A DNA stretch of 64,000 nucleotides from Aquila chrysaetos chrysaetos (GCF_900496995.4 NC_044009.1:9704001-9768000), one strand, 5' to 3'; counted from the stretch's first letter, positions 13,209-24,300 are shown. Numbers and translations are program-made. Notes: a model not told the origin generated them from the letters alone.

Positions 13209-13664
13209 CCCGTTCCTTTTTCTTCTTCTAGAATTTGGGACTCAAACCCAAAGTTTCCAAAATGCTTTTGAAGTTGGGACTCTAGCCCAGAATCTTCAAA
13301 AGTTGTGGGACTCTTTCCCACTCCCAAATTGTCCAACCCAGCAATAGCTTTCGCTTATGTCTTACGGGCAGACGCCTAGGCTTCTACTTCCTTCAGGATC
13401 CTTTTGTCCAACCTTGCGCAGCTTTCGCCGCGTCTGACAGGCAGACGATACCGGGGGGACTCTAACCCACTCGGGGGGACTCTAACCCCAAACAATACCG
13501 GTGGGACTCTAACCCACTATCCTTAATATTTAAAGAAGTGTCTTACCAAAATCCAGGGGGACGTCGCAAAGAGCCTTATGATCGGGATCGATGGGTATCC
13601 CCGAGAAATCCTCGGTGCCGCAGGAACTGATCAGTCCCCGACTCCTCCGGTCTCTCTCAGCGAG

Positions 13665-13682
13665 GTCCCATCTGGGTCGCCA
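13665..13682 (-). other. ERV primer-binding site, complementary to a tRNA-Arg 3' end
   Basis: The plus strand reads GTCCCATCTGGGTCGCCA, i.e. a tRNA 3' end including CCA, five bases from the LTR border. From memory this equals the 3' end of a vertebrate tRNA-Arg (CCG anticodon) isoacceptor, which would make this an ERV-R-type element. In copy 1 the corresponding site (about 5886-5905) matches only over the first 9-10 bases. Confidence 0.65.
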
Positions 13683-13687
13683 AAAAC

Positions 13688-14459
13688 TGTTACCGAAAAG
13701 CTCGGAATGAAGAACTTATCAACACCAATTTAGTGTAGATAAGCAGACACTTCTTTATTGACGGCCGGGTGCGCGGGCGAGTCCTCTCACGAACCACGCA
13801 CACCTGTCTTCAAAACAATACACCTTATATTAAGACTTATCGACACATATTCATTAGATTTCCAAGAAAAGTTATACCTATTCATTAGATTTTGGGAAAC
13901 CATTAGCATACGTGAATATCTTTTACGCAGGCGTAGTGAAGGTCTCTCCGAGGCGTGGTAAGTCTTGGAGGCGGGTAGCTTTTGGACCAGGAGGTGTGTT
14001 TTGGTATTATAATGAAGCAAAGTTCGTCTAGAGTTCATGATTTCTTCATCGATGTTATGGCAACAGGTGCAATCCATCCTTTTTGACAGTAGCTATGTGG
14101 TTATCTCGAACGGCTCTAGCCAGGTACCTTCCAGGAGCCTTGTACCTGCACATTCTATCCTTAGGGATCGGCCCGCTGCGTTCCAAACAGGCCGTTGTCA
14201 GGTAACGTACTGAACGACTCTACACCACCCCCGTTGTCAAGTATTTCTTTATCCTGTTCTTCTAAGTTCTACATGTTCCTACTAGACGATTTTAGCCAAT
14301 TTCTCCGGCCTTGATACGGGGGCTATACAGGGGATTTCACAGCAGACACTGGTTGGTGGTTAAATATATAAAATACAACATACATGTGATTTTGCTAAAA
14401 TATTAAAACTGAATATGATTAATTCTAACTGATAACAAATTAATGACAAATCAGTAACA
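13688..14459 (-). repeat. LTR of ERV copy 2 (772 bp)
   Basis: Plus-strand ends are TGTTAC...GTAACA, an inverted terminal pair as expected for LTRs (TG...CA). The same length as the copy 1 LTR. The complement of AATAAAGAAGTGTC near 13745-13760 marks the likely polyadenylation signal on the minus strand. The right end touches the 33-bp satellite with no intervening base. Confidence 0.85.
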
Positions 14460-17400
14460 CCGGGAACCTTATTTTTGACGACCCTTCGGCTGCTGAAAAA
14501 AAAATTTTCGACGAGCCCTCAGCTGCCGGGAACCTTATTTTAGACGAGCCCTCGGCTGCCGAAGAGAAAATTTTCGACGAGCCCTCGGCTGCCGAAGAAA
14601 AAATTTCGACGAGCCCTAGGGTGCAGGGAACCTTATTTTTGATGAGCCCTCGGGCTGCCGATGAAAGAAAATTTTCGACGAGCCCTCGGCTGCCGGGAAC
14701 CTTATTTTCGACGAGGCCTCGGCTGCCAAAGAAAAAATTTTTGACAAGCCCTCAGCTGCCGGGAACCTTATTTTCGACGAGCCCTCGGCTGCTGAGCAAA
14801 AAATTTTCGACGAGCCCTCGGCTGCCGGGAACCTTATTTTCGAAGAGCCCTTGGCTGCTGAAGAAAAAATTTTCGACGAGCCCTCGACTGCCGAAGAAAA
14901 AATTTTCAAGGAGCCGTCGGCTGCTGGGAACCGTATTTTTGAGGTGCCCTCGGGAGCCGAAGAAAAAATTTTCGACGAGCCATCGTCTGCCGTAGGAAAA
15001 ATTTTTGACGACCCCTCGGCTGCTGAAAATAAAATTTTCGACGAGCCCTCGGCTGCCGGGAACCTTATTTTCGACGAGCCCTCGGCTGCCGAAGAAAAAA
15101 TTTTCGACGAGCCCTCGGCTGCCGGGAACCTTATTTTCGACGAGCCCTCGGCTGCCGGGAACCTTATTTTCGACGAGCCCTCAGCTGCCAAAGAAAACAT
15201 GTTCGACAAGCCCTAGGGTGCAGGGAACCATATTTTCGACAAGCCCTCGGCTGCCGAAGAAAAAATTTTCGACGAGCCCTCGGCTGCCGAAGAAATATTG
15301 TTCGATGAGCCCTAGGGTGCAGGGAACCTTATTTTCGACGAGCCCTCGGCTGCCGGGAACCTTATTTTCGACGAGCCCTCGGCTGCCGAAGAAAAAATTT
15401 TCGACGAGCCCTCGGCTGCCGAAGAAAAAATTTTCGACGAGCCGTCGGCTGCCGAAGAAAAAATTTTCGACGAGCCCTAGGGTGCCGGGAACCTTATTTT
15501 CGACGAGCCCTCGGCTGCCGTAGGAAAATTGTCGACGAGCCCTCGGCTGCTGAAAAAAAAATTTTCGACGAGCCCTCGGCTGCCGGGACTCTTATTTTCA
15601 AGGAGCCCTCGGCTGCCGATGAAAAAATTTTCGACGAACCCTCGTCTGCCGGGACGCTTATTTTCGAGAAGCCCTCGGCAGCCGATGAAAAAATTTTCGA
15701 CGAGCCGTCGGCTGCCGGTAACCTTATTTTCGACGAGACTTCGGCTGCCGAAGAAAAAATTTTCGACGAGCCCTAGGGTGCAGGGAACATTATTTTCGAC
15801 GAGCCCTCGGCTGCTGAAAAAAAATTTTCGACGAGCCCTCGGCTGCCGGGAACCTTATTTTCGAGGAGCCCTCAGCTGCCAAAGAAAACATGTTCGACGA
15901 GCCCTAGGGTGCAGGGAACCTTATTTTCGACGAGCCCTCGGCTGCCGAAGAAAAAATTTTGACGAGCCCTTGGCTGCCGGGAACCTTATTTTCGACGAGC
16001 CCTCGCTGCCGAAGGAAAAATTTTTGACGAGGCATCGTGTGCTGTAGGAAAAATTTTTGACGACCCCTCGGCTGCTGAAAATAAAATTTTCGACGAGCCC
16101 TCGGCTGCCGAAGAAAAAATTTTCGAAGAGCCCTAGGGAGCCGAGAACCTTTTTTTTGACAAGCCCTCGGCTGCTGAAGAAAAAATTTTTGACGACCCCT
16201 CGGCTGCTGAAAAAAAAATTTTCGACGAGCCTTCCCCTGCCGAAGAAAACATTTTCAATGAGCCGTCAGCTGCCGTAGGAAAAATTTTTGATGACCCCTC
16301 GGCTGCTGAAATGAAATTTTCAGTGAGCCCTCTGCTGCTGAAGAAAAAATTTTCAACGAGCCCTAGGGTGCCGGGAACCTTATTTTCGACGACCCTCGGC
16401 TGCTGAAAAAAAAATTTTCGACGAGCCCTTGCTGCCAAAGAAAAAAAATTTTCGACGAGCCCTCGGCTGCCGTAGAAAAAATGTTCGACGAGCCCTCAGC
16501 TGCCGAAGAAAAAATTTTCAACGAGCCGTAGGGTGCAGGGAACCTTATTTTCGACGAGCCCTCGGCTGCTGAAAAAAGAATTTTTGACGAGCCCTCGGCT
16601 GCCGGAAACCTTATTTTCGACGAGCCCTCAGCTGCCAAAGAAAAAATTTTCGACGAGCCCTGGGCTGCCGAAGAAAAAATTTTCGACGAGCCCTCCCCTG
16701 CCGAAGAAAAAATTTTCGACGAGCCCTCGGCTGCTGAAAAAAAAATTTTCGACAAGCCCTCGGCTGTCGTAGAAAAAAATTTCAACGAGCCCTCGGCTGC
16801 TGGGAACCTTATTTTCAACAAGCCCTCAGCTGCCAAAGAAAACATGTTCGACGAGCCCTACGGTGCAGTGAACCTTATTTTCGAAGAATCCTCAGCTGCC
16901 GAAGAAAACATTTTCAACGAGCCCTAGGGTGCCGGGAACCGTTTTTTCGACGAGCCATCGTTTGCAGGAAAAAAAATTTTCAACGAGCCCTCGGCTGCTG
17001 AAAAAAAAATTTTTGACGACCCCTGGGCTGCCGGGAACCTTATTTTCGACGAGCCCTCAGCTGCCAAGAAAAATTTTCGACGAGCCCTCGGCTGCTGAAA
17101 AAAAAATTTCGACGAGCCCTCGGCTGCCGGGAACCTTATTTTCGACGAGCCCTCAGCTGCCGAAGAAAAAATATTCGACGAGCCCTCAGCTCTGCCGTAG
17201 GAAAAATTTTCACTGAGCCCTCAGTTGCAGAAAAAAAAATTTTCGACGAGCCCTCGGCTGCCGGGAAACCTTTTTTTCGACGAGTCCTCGGCTGCTGAAG
17301 AAAAAATTTTCGACGTACTCTCAGCTGCCGAAGAAAAAATTTTCGACGAGCCCTCGGCTGCCGAAAGAAAAAATTTTTCGACGAGCCCTCGGCTGCCGGG

Positions 17401-17842
17401 AACCTTATTTTCGACGAGCCCCTCGGCAGCTGAAGGAAAAATTTTCGATGAGCCCTAGGGTGCAGGGAACCTTATTTTCGACGAGCCCTCGGCTGCCGAA
17501 GAAAAAATTTTCGATTGAGCCCTCAGCTGCCAAAGAAAACATGTTCGACGAGCCCTAGGGTGCAGGGAACCATATTTTCGACAAGTCCTCGGCTGCCGAA
17601 GAAAAAAATTTTCGACGAGCCCTCGGCTGCCGGGAACCTTATTTTCGACGAGCCCTCGGCAGCCGAAGAAATAATTTTTGACGGCCCTCGGCTGCCCTAG
17701 GAAAAATTTTCAACGAGCCCTCAGTTCCCGAAAAAAAATTTTTCGATGAGCCCTCAGCTGACGGGAATCTTTTTTTTCATGGGCCCTCGGCTGCCGCGAA
17801 CATTATTTTCGACGAGCCCTCGGCTGCCGAAGGAAAAATTTT
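14460..17842 (+). repeat. 33-bp satellite array, forward half
   Basis: About 100 tandem units of 33 bp. Each has a 24-bp core TTTTCGACGAGCCCTCGGCT + GCCG followed by a 9-bp slot that is mostly AAGAAAAAA or GGAACCTTA. Because 33 is divisible by 3, all frames stay open for long runs and give 11-residue peptide repeats (for example EEKIFDEPSAA / GNLIFDEPSAA in one frame). A recurrent core variant CCCTAGGGTGCA puts TAG into that frame. No start context, splice site or domain supports translation, so I call it satellite DNA. Confidence 0.9.
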
Positions 17843-18830
17843 CTCTTCGGCAGCCGAGGGGTCGTCGAAAATTTTTTCTTCGGCAGCCGAGGGCTCGTCG
17901 AAAATAAGGTTCCCGGCAGCCGAGGGCTCGTCGAAAATTTTTCTTCGGCTGCTGAGGGCTCGTCGAAAATAAGGTTCCCGGCAGCCGAGGGCTCGTCGAA
18001 AATTTATTTTCAGCAGCCGAGTACTTTTCAAAAATTTTTCCTTCGGCAGCTGAGGTCTCGTTGAAAATAAGGTTTCCCAACAGATGAGGTCTCATCGAAA
18101 ATTTTATTTTCCAGCAGCCGAGGGCTCGTCAAAACTTTTTACTACGGCAGCTGAGGGCTCAATGAAAATAAGTTTCCGGCATCCTAGAGCTCGTCAAAAA
18201 TTTTTCCTATGGCAGCTGGGGGCTCGTCGAAAATAAGGTTCCCGGCAGCCGAGGGCTCGTCGAACATTTTTTCTTCGGCAGCCGAGGGCTCTTCATAAAT
18301 GCTTTCTTCGGCAGCTGAGGGCTCGTCGAAAATTTTATTTTCAGCAGCCGAGGGCTCGTCGAAAATAAGCTTCCCGGCAGCCGAAGGCTCGTCGAAAATT
18401 TTTTTTTCAGCAGCTGAGGGGTCGTCGAAATATCAGTTTCCCGGCACGCTAGTGCTCGTCGAAAATTTTTTCTTCGGCAGCCGAGGGCTCGTCGAAAATA
18501 AGGTTCCCGGCAGCCGAGGGCTCGTCGAAAATTTTTCTTTCATCGGCAGCCGAGGGCTCGTCAAAAATTTTTCCTACGGCAGCCGAGGGCTCGTCGAAAA
18601 TAAGGTTCCCGGCATCAGAGGGCTCGTCGAAAATTTTTTTATCCGCAACTGAGGGCTCATTGAAAATTTTCTCTTTGGCAGCTGAGGGCTCATCAAAAAA
18701 AGGTTCCCTGCAGCAGAGGGCTCGTCGAAAATTTTTTATCGGCAGCTGAGGGCTCATTGAAAATTTTCTCTTCGGCAGCTGAGGGCTCATCAAAAAAAGG
18801 TTCCCTGCAGCCGAGGGCTCGTCAAAAATT
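17843..18830 (-). repeat. 33-bp satellite array, inverted half
   Basis: From about 17843 the same 33-bp unit continues as its reverse complement (cttcggcagccgagggctcg...), about 30 units. The junction is a near-palindrome: GCTGCCGAAG, a short A/T loop, then CTTCGGCAGC. The sequence beyond the junction is not a mirror copy of that before it. The last unit runs directly into the 173-bp array near 18831. Confidence 0.88.
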
Positions 18831-20740
18831 CCTTCCCTTGGCGCCCTATCAACAAGAACAACAGCACTGGGGATCAGTGCTTTCCCAGAAACGCTACATC
18901 CAAAGGCGCTTTTCTAGTCAGAGCAGCTTTCAGAAAAGCCAAACGTCCAGCTCTTTCTCCAACGAGGAAGGGCCCAGCCATGAAAGCTGTTGCTGCTCTT
19001 CTCCTTCCCTTGGCGCCCTATATACAGGCACAACCGCACTGGGGATCAGGGCTTTCCCAGAGACGCTACATCCAATGGCGCTTTTCTAGTCAGAGCCGCT
19101 TTCCAAAAAGGCGAACGTCTGGCTCCTTCTCCCACAAGGAAGGTGCCAGCCCTGAAAGCTGCTGCTGGTTTTCACCTGCCCTGTGCCACCATTCACAGGA
19201 ACAATAGCACTGTAAATCTCGGCTTGCCCAGAGACAAGAATATCTCTTGGAGCTCGTTCTCGGCAGAGCCTGATTCCCAAATGACAAACCTCTGCCTCCT
19301 TCTCCCACAAAGATGGTACCAGACCTGAAAGCTGCTGCTGGTCTTCTACCATCCCTTGGCAGCCTACTCACAGGCACAAGAGCACGGGGGATCTGCACTT
19401 GCCCAGAGACAAGAATATCTCATGGCAGTCGTTCTCGGCAGAGCCTCTTTTCGAAATGACAAAAATCTGCCTCCTTCTCCCACAAAGAAGTTGCCAGCCC
19501 TGAAAGATCTTGCTGGTCTTCACCTGCCCTTGGCAGCCTACTCACAGGCACAACAGCACGAGGGATCTGGGCTTGCCCAGAGACAGAAGATCTCATGGCG
19601 CTCGTTCTCGGCAGAGTATTTTCTGAAACGGCAATACGACGCCTGTTCTCCCACAAGGAAGGTGCCAGCCCTCAAAGCTGCTGCTGGTCTTCACCTGCCC
19701 TTGGCAACCTATTCACACGCGCAACAGCACTGGAAATCTCGGTTTGCCCCGGGACACGAACATCTCATGGCGCTCGTTCTCAGCAGAGCCTCTTTCCAAA
19801 ATGACAAACCTCTGCCTCCTTCTCCCACAAGGAAGGTGCCAGCCCTGAAAGCTGCTGCTGGTATCCACTGCATTGTGCCCCCCATTAACAGGCACAACAG
19901 CACGGAGTATCTGGGCTTGTCCAGAGACAGAAGATCTCATGGAGCTCGTTCTCGGCAGACTCTTTTCTGAAATGGCAATACGACGCCTTTTCTCCCATAA
20001 GGAAGGTGCCAGCCCTGAAAGCTGCTGCTGGTCTTCAGCTTCCCTTGGCAGCCTGCTCACAGGCACAACAGCACAAGGGATCTGCACTTGCCCAGAGACA
20101 AGAATATATCGTGGTGCTTTATCTCGGCAGAGCCTATTTCCGAAATGACAAAAATCTGCCTCCTTCGACCACAAAGAAGGTGCCAGCCCTGAAAGCTGCT
20201 GCTGGTCTTCACCTGCCCTTGGCAGCCTACTCACAGGCACAACAGCACGGGGGATCTGCACTTGCCCAGAGACAAGAATATCTCATGGCAGTCGTTCTCG
20301 GCAGAGCCTCTTTTCGAAATGACAAAAATCTGCCTCCTTCTCCCACAAAGAAGTTGCCAGCCCTGAAAGATCTTGCTGGTCTTCACATTTCCTTGGCAGC
20401 CTACTCACAGGCACAACAGCACGAGGGATCTGGGCTTGCCCAGAGACAGAAGATCTCATGGCGCTCGTTCTCGGCAGAGTCTTTTCTGATACGGCAATAC
20501 GACGCATCTTCTCCCACAAGGAAGGTGCCAGCCCTGAAAGCTGCTGCTGGTTTTCACCTGCCCTGTACCACCATTCACAGGCAAAACAGCACGGGCGACC
20601 TGGGCTTCCAAGGGATGGAACATCTCATGGCGCTTTATCTCGGCAGAGCCTCTTTCCGAAATGAGAAACATGTGCCTCCTTCTCCCACAAAGAAGGTGCC
20701 AGCCCTGAAAGCTGCTGCTGGTCTTCACCTGCCCTTGGCA
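18831..20740 (+). repeat. Tandem array of about 11 units of 170-175 bp
   Basis: Each unit contains gccagccctgaaagctgctg, seen at 19145, 19318 (variant), 19493, 19664, 19838, 20008, 20182, 20356, 20527 and 20698. Spacings are 173, 175, 171, 174, 170, 174, 174, 171 and 171. Units also share cacaggcacaacagcac and ctcggcagagcc. Four consecutive spacings are multiples of three, so an open frame of 251 codons runs 20006-20761, but it has no recognisable domain and probably reflects the repeat period. The array ends beside a truncated CCDC81 exon. Confidence 0.9.
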
Positions 20741-20785
20741 CGGATGCCTAGGAGAGAATGAGTAGTCTGAGGATATCTAGAGACT

Positions 20786-20930
20786 GAGGAGTGGGAAGCG
20801 CTTCGCCTTCACCTTCCAGGACATCGGCATCCTGGCCTGCAAAGGCAACTTCCTCTGCATGCAGTTTTATTATCACTGCATCACAGGCCTGGAGGGCACT
20901 GTCAGCCCAATTGCACAGCTCCAGAACCGT
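20786..20930 (+). pseudogene. Stray CCDC81-like exon fragment
   Basis: About 135 bp closely match 23083-23217 of the downstream CCDC81-like gene (exon 4), with a handful of substitutions such as Arg to Gln and Val to Ile that keep the frame open. The 5' part of the exon is missing: similarity starts abruptly at ctgaggagtgggaagcg. No acceptor site is visible, and after Ser-Pro-Ile-Ala the sequence diverges. It is best explained as the relic of a neighbouring paralog cut off by the 173-bp array. The second CCDC81 HU domain would be encoded here. Confidence 0.8.
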
Positions 20931-21333
20931 TTCAGGATGCTCCGGATGGTTTTGTCTGTCATTTTTGGATGGAACTGGAGGGAGGGGAGGGGACTGTTTC
21001 CCCAGACAAGAGGGAACATCTCTTGCCTCTCCCCTCAGCTCTGCCACCTCCCTGCTGGTGTCATGAGTCCTCCAATGACGTGACCTGATGTCATAGGGGG
21101 ATACAGCGTGTCACAGGCAGGTCTCCCTGGTGCCATGGCAGTGCCGGGAGTTTCTAGCGAGGCCCGGGTACTGCTTGAGCACTGCTCGGATGCTCCCCAC
21201 AGCTGCCCTCGTGAGCTTCTCCGCGAGGCTGCATGGGGGGGACCCTTCATGAGAGGCAGAGGAGCGGGGTCTTGCTGGAGAGGAGTTTGGGGCAGGGGGC
21301 AGGGAGACGCGTCCCTTCTCCTCAGCAAGCGCG

Positions 21334-24300
21334 ATGGAGGGCTGCTGCACTGTGGCCATCAGCTCAGACCTGAGCTTCTTGTTCCCCACGCTCCTGCAGC
21401 TCTCCACCGAGGGTGAGGGTTTTGGGAGCTCCTTCCCAAGGGGTCACATCGGGGCTGTCCGCTCTCAAGCGCTGCAGCTGCTGGGCTGTGGCTGTGGGGG
21501 TGGTGGGACAGGGGTGGGGGCTGCTGCAAGAGCCCCTCCTGAGGGTCTCACTGAGCTTGGGGGACAGTGTGGCCACCAGGACTCACGGGTCCTGGTGCTG
21601 GCTGGGGCTGCCCTGAGTCCCAAGGCTCTTGGGCAGGGCTCGTTCCCCTCACAGGGGGGCCATCCAGGGCCAGCTTTTCCTGGGAACTGTTGCCTGTGTG
21701 GGATCTGGCTCTGGGGAAGAGGGGTCCTGCGTCCCGGGGACTGGGGTGCCCTGCAGTCCCCCAGGGCTCTCTGGAGCCGGCTGGAAATCAGCCCTTCACC
21801 TCGTACCAGTGTCCTTCAGCAGTCTGAGATGGGGGCACAGACCAGAACCCCAGGCACAGTGGTGATTTTCTGGGCTGTTTGTGGACGCTGGTATCTGTCA
21901 CCGTGGGCAAGGAGCTTGCCGAGGGGCTGTGGAGCCTGACATCTCTTTCGCTTGCTTTCCAGAGATCGTGGCTATCTGGGGTGCCGTGTCCAATTACATC
22001 CTGGGACAGCTGAAGCTGGACAAGGTGGGCTGGCATCCTGGTCTCCCTCGCCCTGCAGGCGTTCAGTCTTCCTGAGAGCCTGGGCCCAAGAAGTGATCCC
22101 TCCCTGAGCACCACGGCAGCACACTGAGAGCACCGCATGTGCCCACAGCAGCTTCTTGGCCAACCAGGAGAGAAGCAACATCCAGATCCAGTCCAAGAAA
22201 GCGTTCGCACACCCTCGGTCGTCACCCTTCCCTGTGGTCAGAGTGGGGAGACCAAGCAGAGGGACGCGGGATTACCCTGGGTCCGTGCCAAGGATAATCC
22301 CTGGGAATCAGTCCAAGGGATGATCCCTGTGTTGAAAACCCCAGGATCTTCTCTAGCCAAGGGATGTTAGCAAATATGTTGAGGACGGTGAAGAAAAACC
22401 AGAGAACGTCTCTTTTCCAAAGCTTCCCAAAGTGCCCCACCTTCCCCCCTTGCCCCTGGGGGTGGGGAGGGCACGGAGCAGTGTCCCCACTCTGTGACAG
22501 CCATCACTTTCCCATCTCTGCAGGACTCCCTCGCCAGCCTTTGTGTCATTTTCCTCTGCAGGGTGTCGTGGTGGCGGGACTCGGGACCTTCGCTACGGTC
22601 CAAAAGCATCTCTTCGGCACACAGGAGGCGTTTGTGGTGCGCAGACCCGTATTCCAGCTGGCCATCGACACGTTCTGGCTGGAGGGTCTCGAGTGCCCCA
22701 CAGAAATTATCCCTGGTGAGGAGAAGGCAGCGGCCACCCCCTACTTCCCTGCTCTGCGTCCGGGCGGGGTGTGTGCTCCCTGCTCCTTGGAAAGGGCTGG
22801 GAGAAGCAGAGAATTACCTCCAGAGGTCGGGAGGCTCCCCCAAAACAAACCACTCCCCAGCGGCTGTTTCTACAAACAGGCTGTTTCTTTTCTGTGGCCT
22901 TTTGCTGTACAAGTCTTGCACGGAAATTTGGCCTGCAGTGGCAGTGACGCTGTTCCTCCTCCTTGCAGACGACGTCAAGGTGGAGCCGCTCAACTTCCAG
23001 CAGCTCTCGCAAGCCAGCGGCTTCCCACGGTGCCTGGTGGAGAATTGCGTGCAGGAGACCATTCTCCTGTACTCCTTCCAGCTGAGGAGTGGGAAGCGCT
23101 TCGCCTTCGCCTTCCGGGACATCGGCGTCCTGGCCTGCAAAGGCAACTTCCTCTGCATGCAGTTTTATTACCACTGCATCACAGGCCTGGAGAGCACTGC
23201 CAGCCCAATTGCGCTGCTTCACAGCGTAAGTCACTCAGGTTTTGAGGGCCGCTCCGGCTTCTTTGGGAGTCCAGCTGAAGGGTGAACAGCTGGGTCGCCG
23301 TTGGCCAGCCCGGACGTGGCAGGCCGCTGACGACTCCGTTAGCAAAGAGCATTTCTTCTGAGTCCTGGGCCCTGCAAAAAGCCTGGCAGTGTTATTGCAC
23401 CGTCTCAGTGCTTGCTGTGCAGCTTCTCCAGAGCAGAGCAAGGGCTGATGCTCACAGAGGAGGATTTTTCAAGAGGGGTTTGGAGAGGTGGCTTTCTTTT
23501 GGAGCGGGAGACAGGCCTGCTTCCTTTGGGAGCCATGAGAAAAGTGCCCTGGAAACCTTTTAACAGATCTGCGTCACTTTGCAGAGGCTGTGGAAGCCAG
23601 ATCCGACTGTCTCCGGTGCAGCGACCACCGCTCAGGGGGTGCAGGCGATTCCTGCCAACGCATTCCCGAGGTGAGTGCGGTTCCTCTGCGGCCCTCGGCT
23701 GACCGAGCAGGTGGCTTCCCAGCTCCGGCTCAAACGTGCACTGCCGGGGCTGGATGCTCAGCATCACATCAGGGGTTGATCCTGAAGTGAAAGGTCCCTG
23801 GTTAAGTAATGCTGCGTTTCGGCTACGTGTGTCTCTGCCTGGAGTGAGCGGGCATTGTGATTGTGTTTCTCATGTCCGGCCTGCCGTATTTCGCGTCAGA
23901 GAGAGCATACTGCACACAGAAAGGAATTTTGGCTCCATTTTATGGTTTTGGGGGCGGATTGCCAAAAACCCCCATGCATGGGCACCAAGGAAAAAGGGTG
24001 CAAGGCCCTGGACGAGAGGGTGGAGGATCAGTGCCAGGAAGCTGCAGGGGGTCGCCCTTCTTCAAGCCCCCATTGCCATTTGCGTTCCAGGCTCCAGCCG
24101 ACCGTGAGCAGCAAAGCGAAGGCCAAGGCTTCCTCCCCCAGCTCCACCCAGCACCAGAAGGCTGTGGAGAAGCGCAGGATCAGCAGAGGTACGAGAACGG
24201 GTCCCTGCTGTCTGGGGGGCCCTGCCCCACGCTGGGGGACTGTGGCCTGGTTAAAACGCGCTCCCCTCAGGGCTGCTCTGAAGAGCTTCCTCCTTTCCCA

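Larger units (their letters stand above)
6684..14459 (-). mobile_element. Endogenous retrovirus copy 2, near full length
   Basis: Minus-strand order: LTR 14459-13688, five-base gap, tRNA-type primer-binding site 13682-13665, leader with a pyrimidine (plus-strand) tract, gag from about 12653, nucleocapsid about 11270-11220, RT about 10440-9900 with an intact Tyr-Val-Asp-Asp box at 10120-10109, RNase H about 9158-8930, integrase about 8430-8060, then about 1.4 kb that would hold env before the LTR at 6683. Internal length is about 7.0 kb. Frames are broken throughout, largely by single-base indels. It abuts copy 1 at 6683/6684 in the same orientation. Confidence 0.85.

Noticed and set aside
14616-15209. 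197-codon repeat protein on the minus strand
   Set aside because: The 33-bp period opens all frames alike; there is no splice, promoter or domain support.
14460-18830. CRISPR-like array (short repeat, short variable part)
   Set aside because: The variable 9-bp part takes only two or three values, there are no unique spacers, and the context is a vertebrate genome.
20006-20761. 251-codon protein gene in the 173-bp array
   Set aside because: The frame survives only where unit lengths are multiples of three; other units break it, and no domain is recognisable.
21334-21939. Single-exon 201-codon reading of the CCDC81 start region
   Set aside because: Only the first 79 bases match the family; a GTGAGG donor follows and the next exon restores the match.
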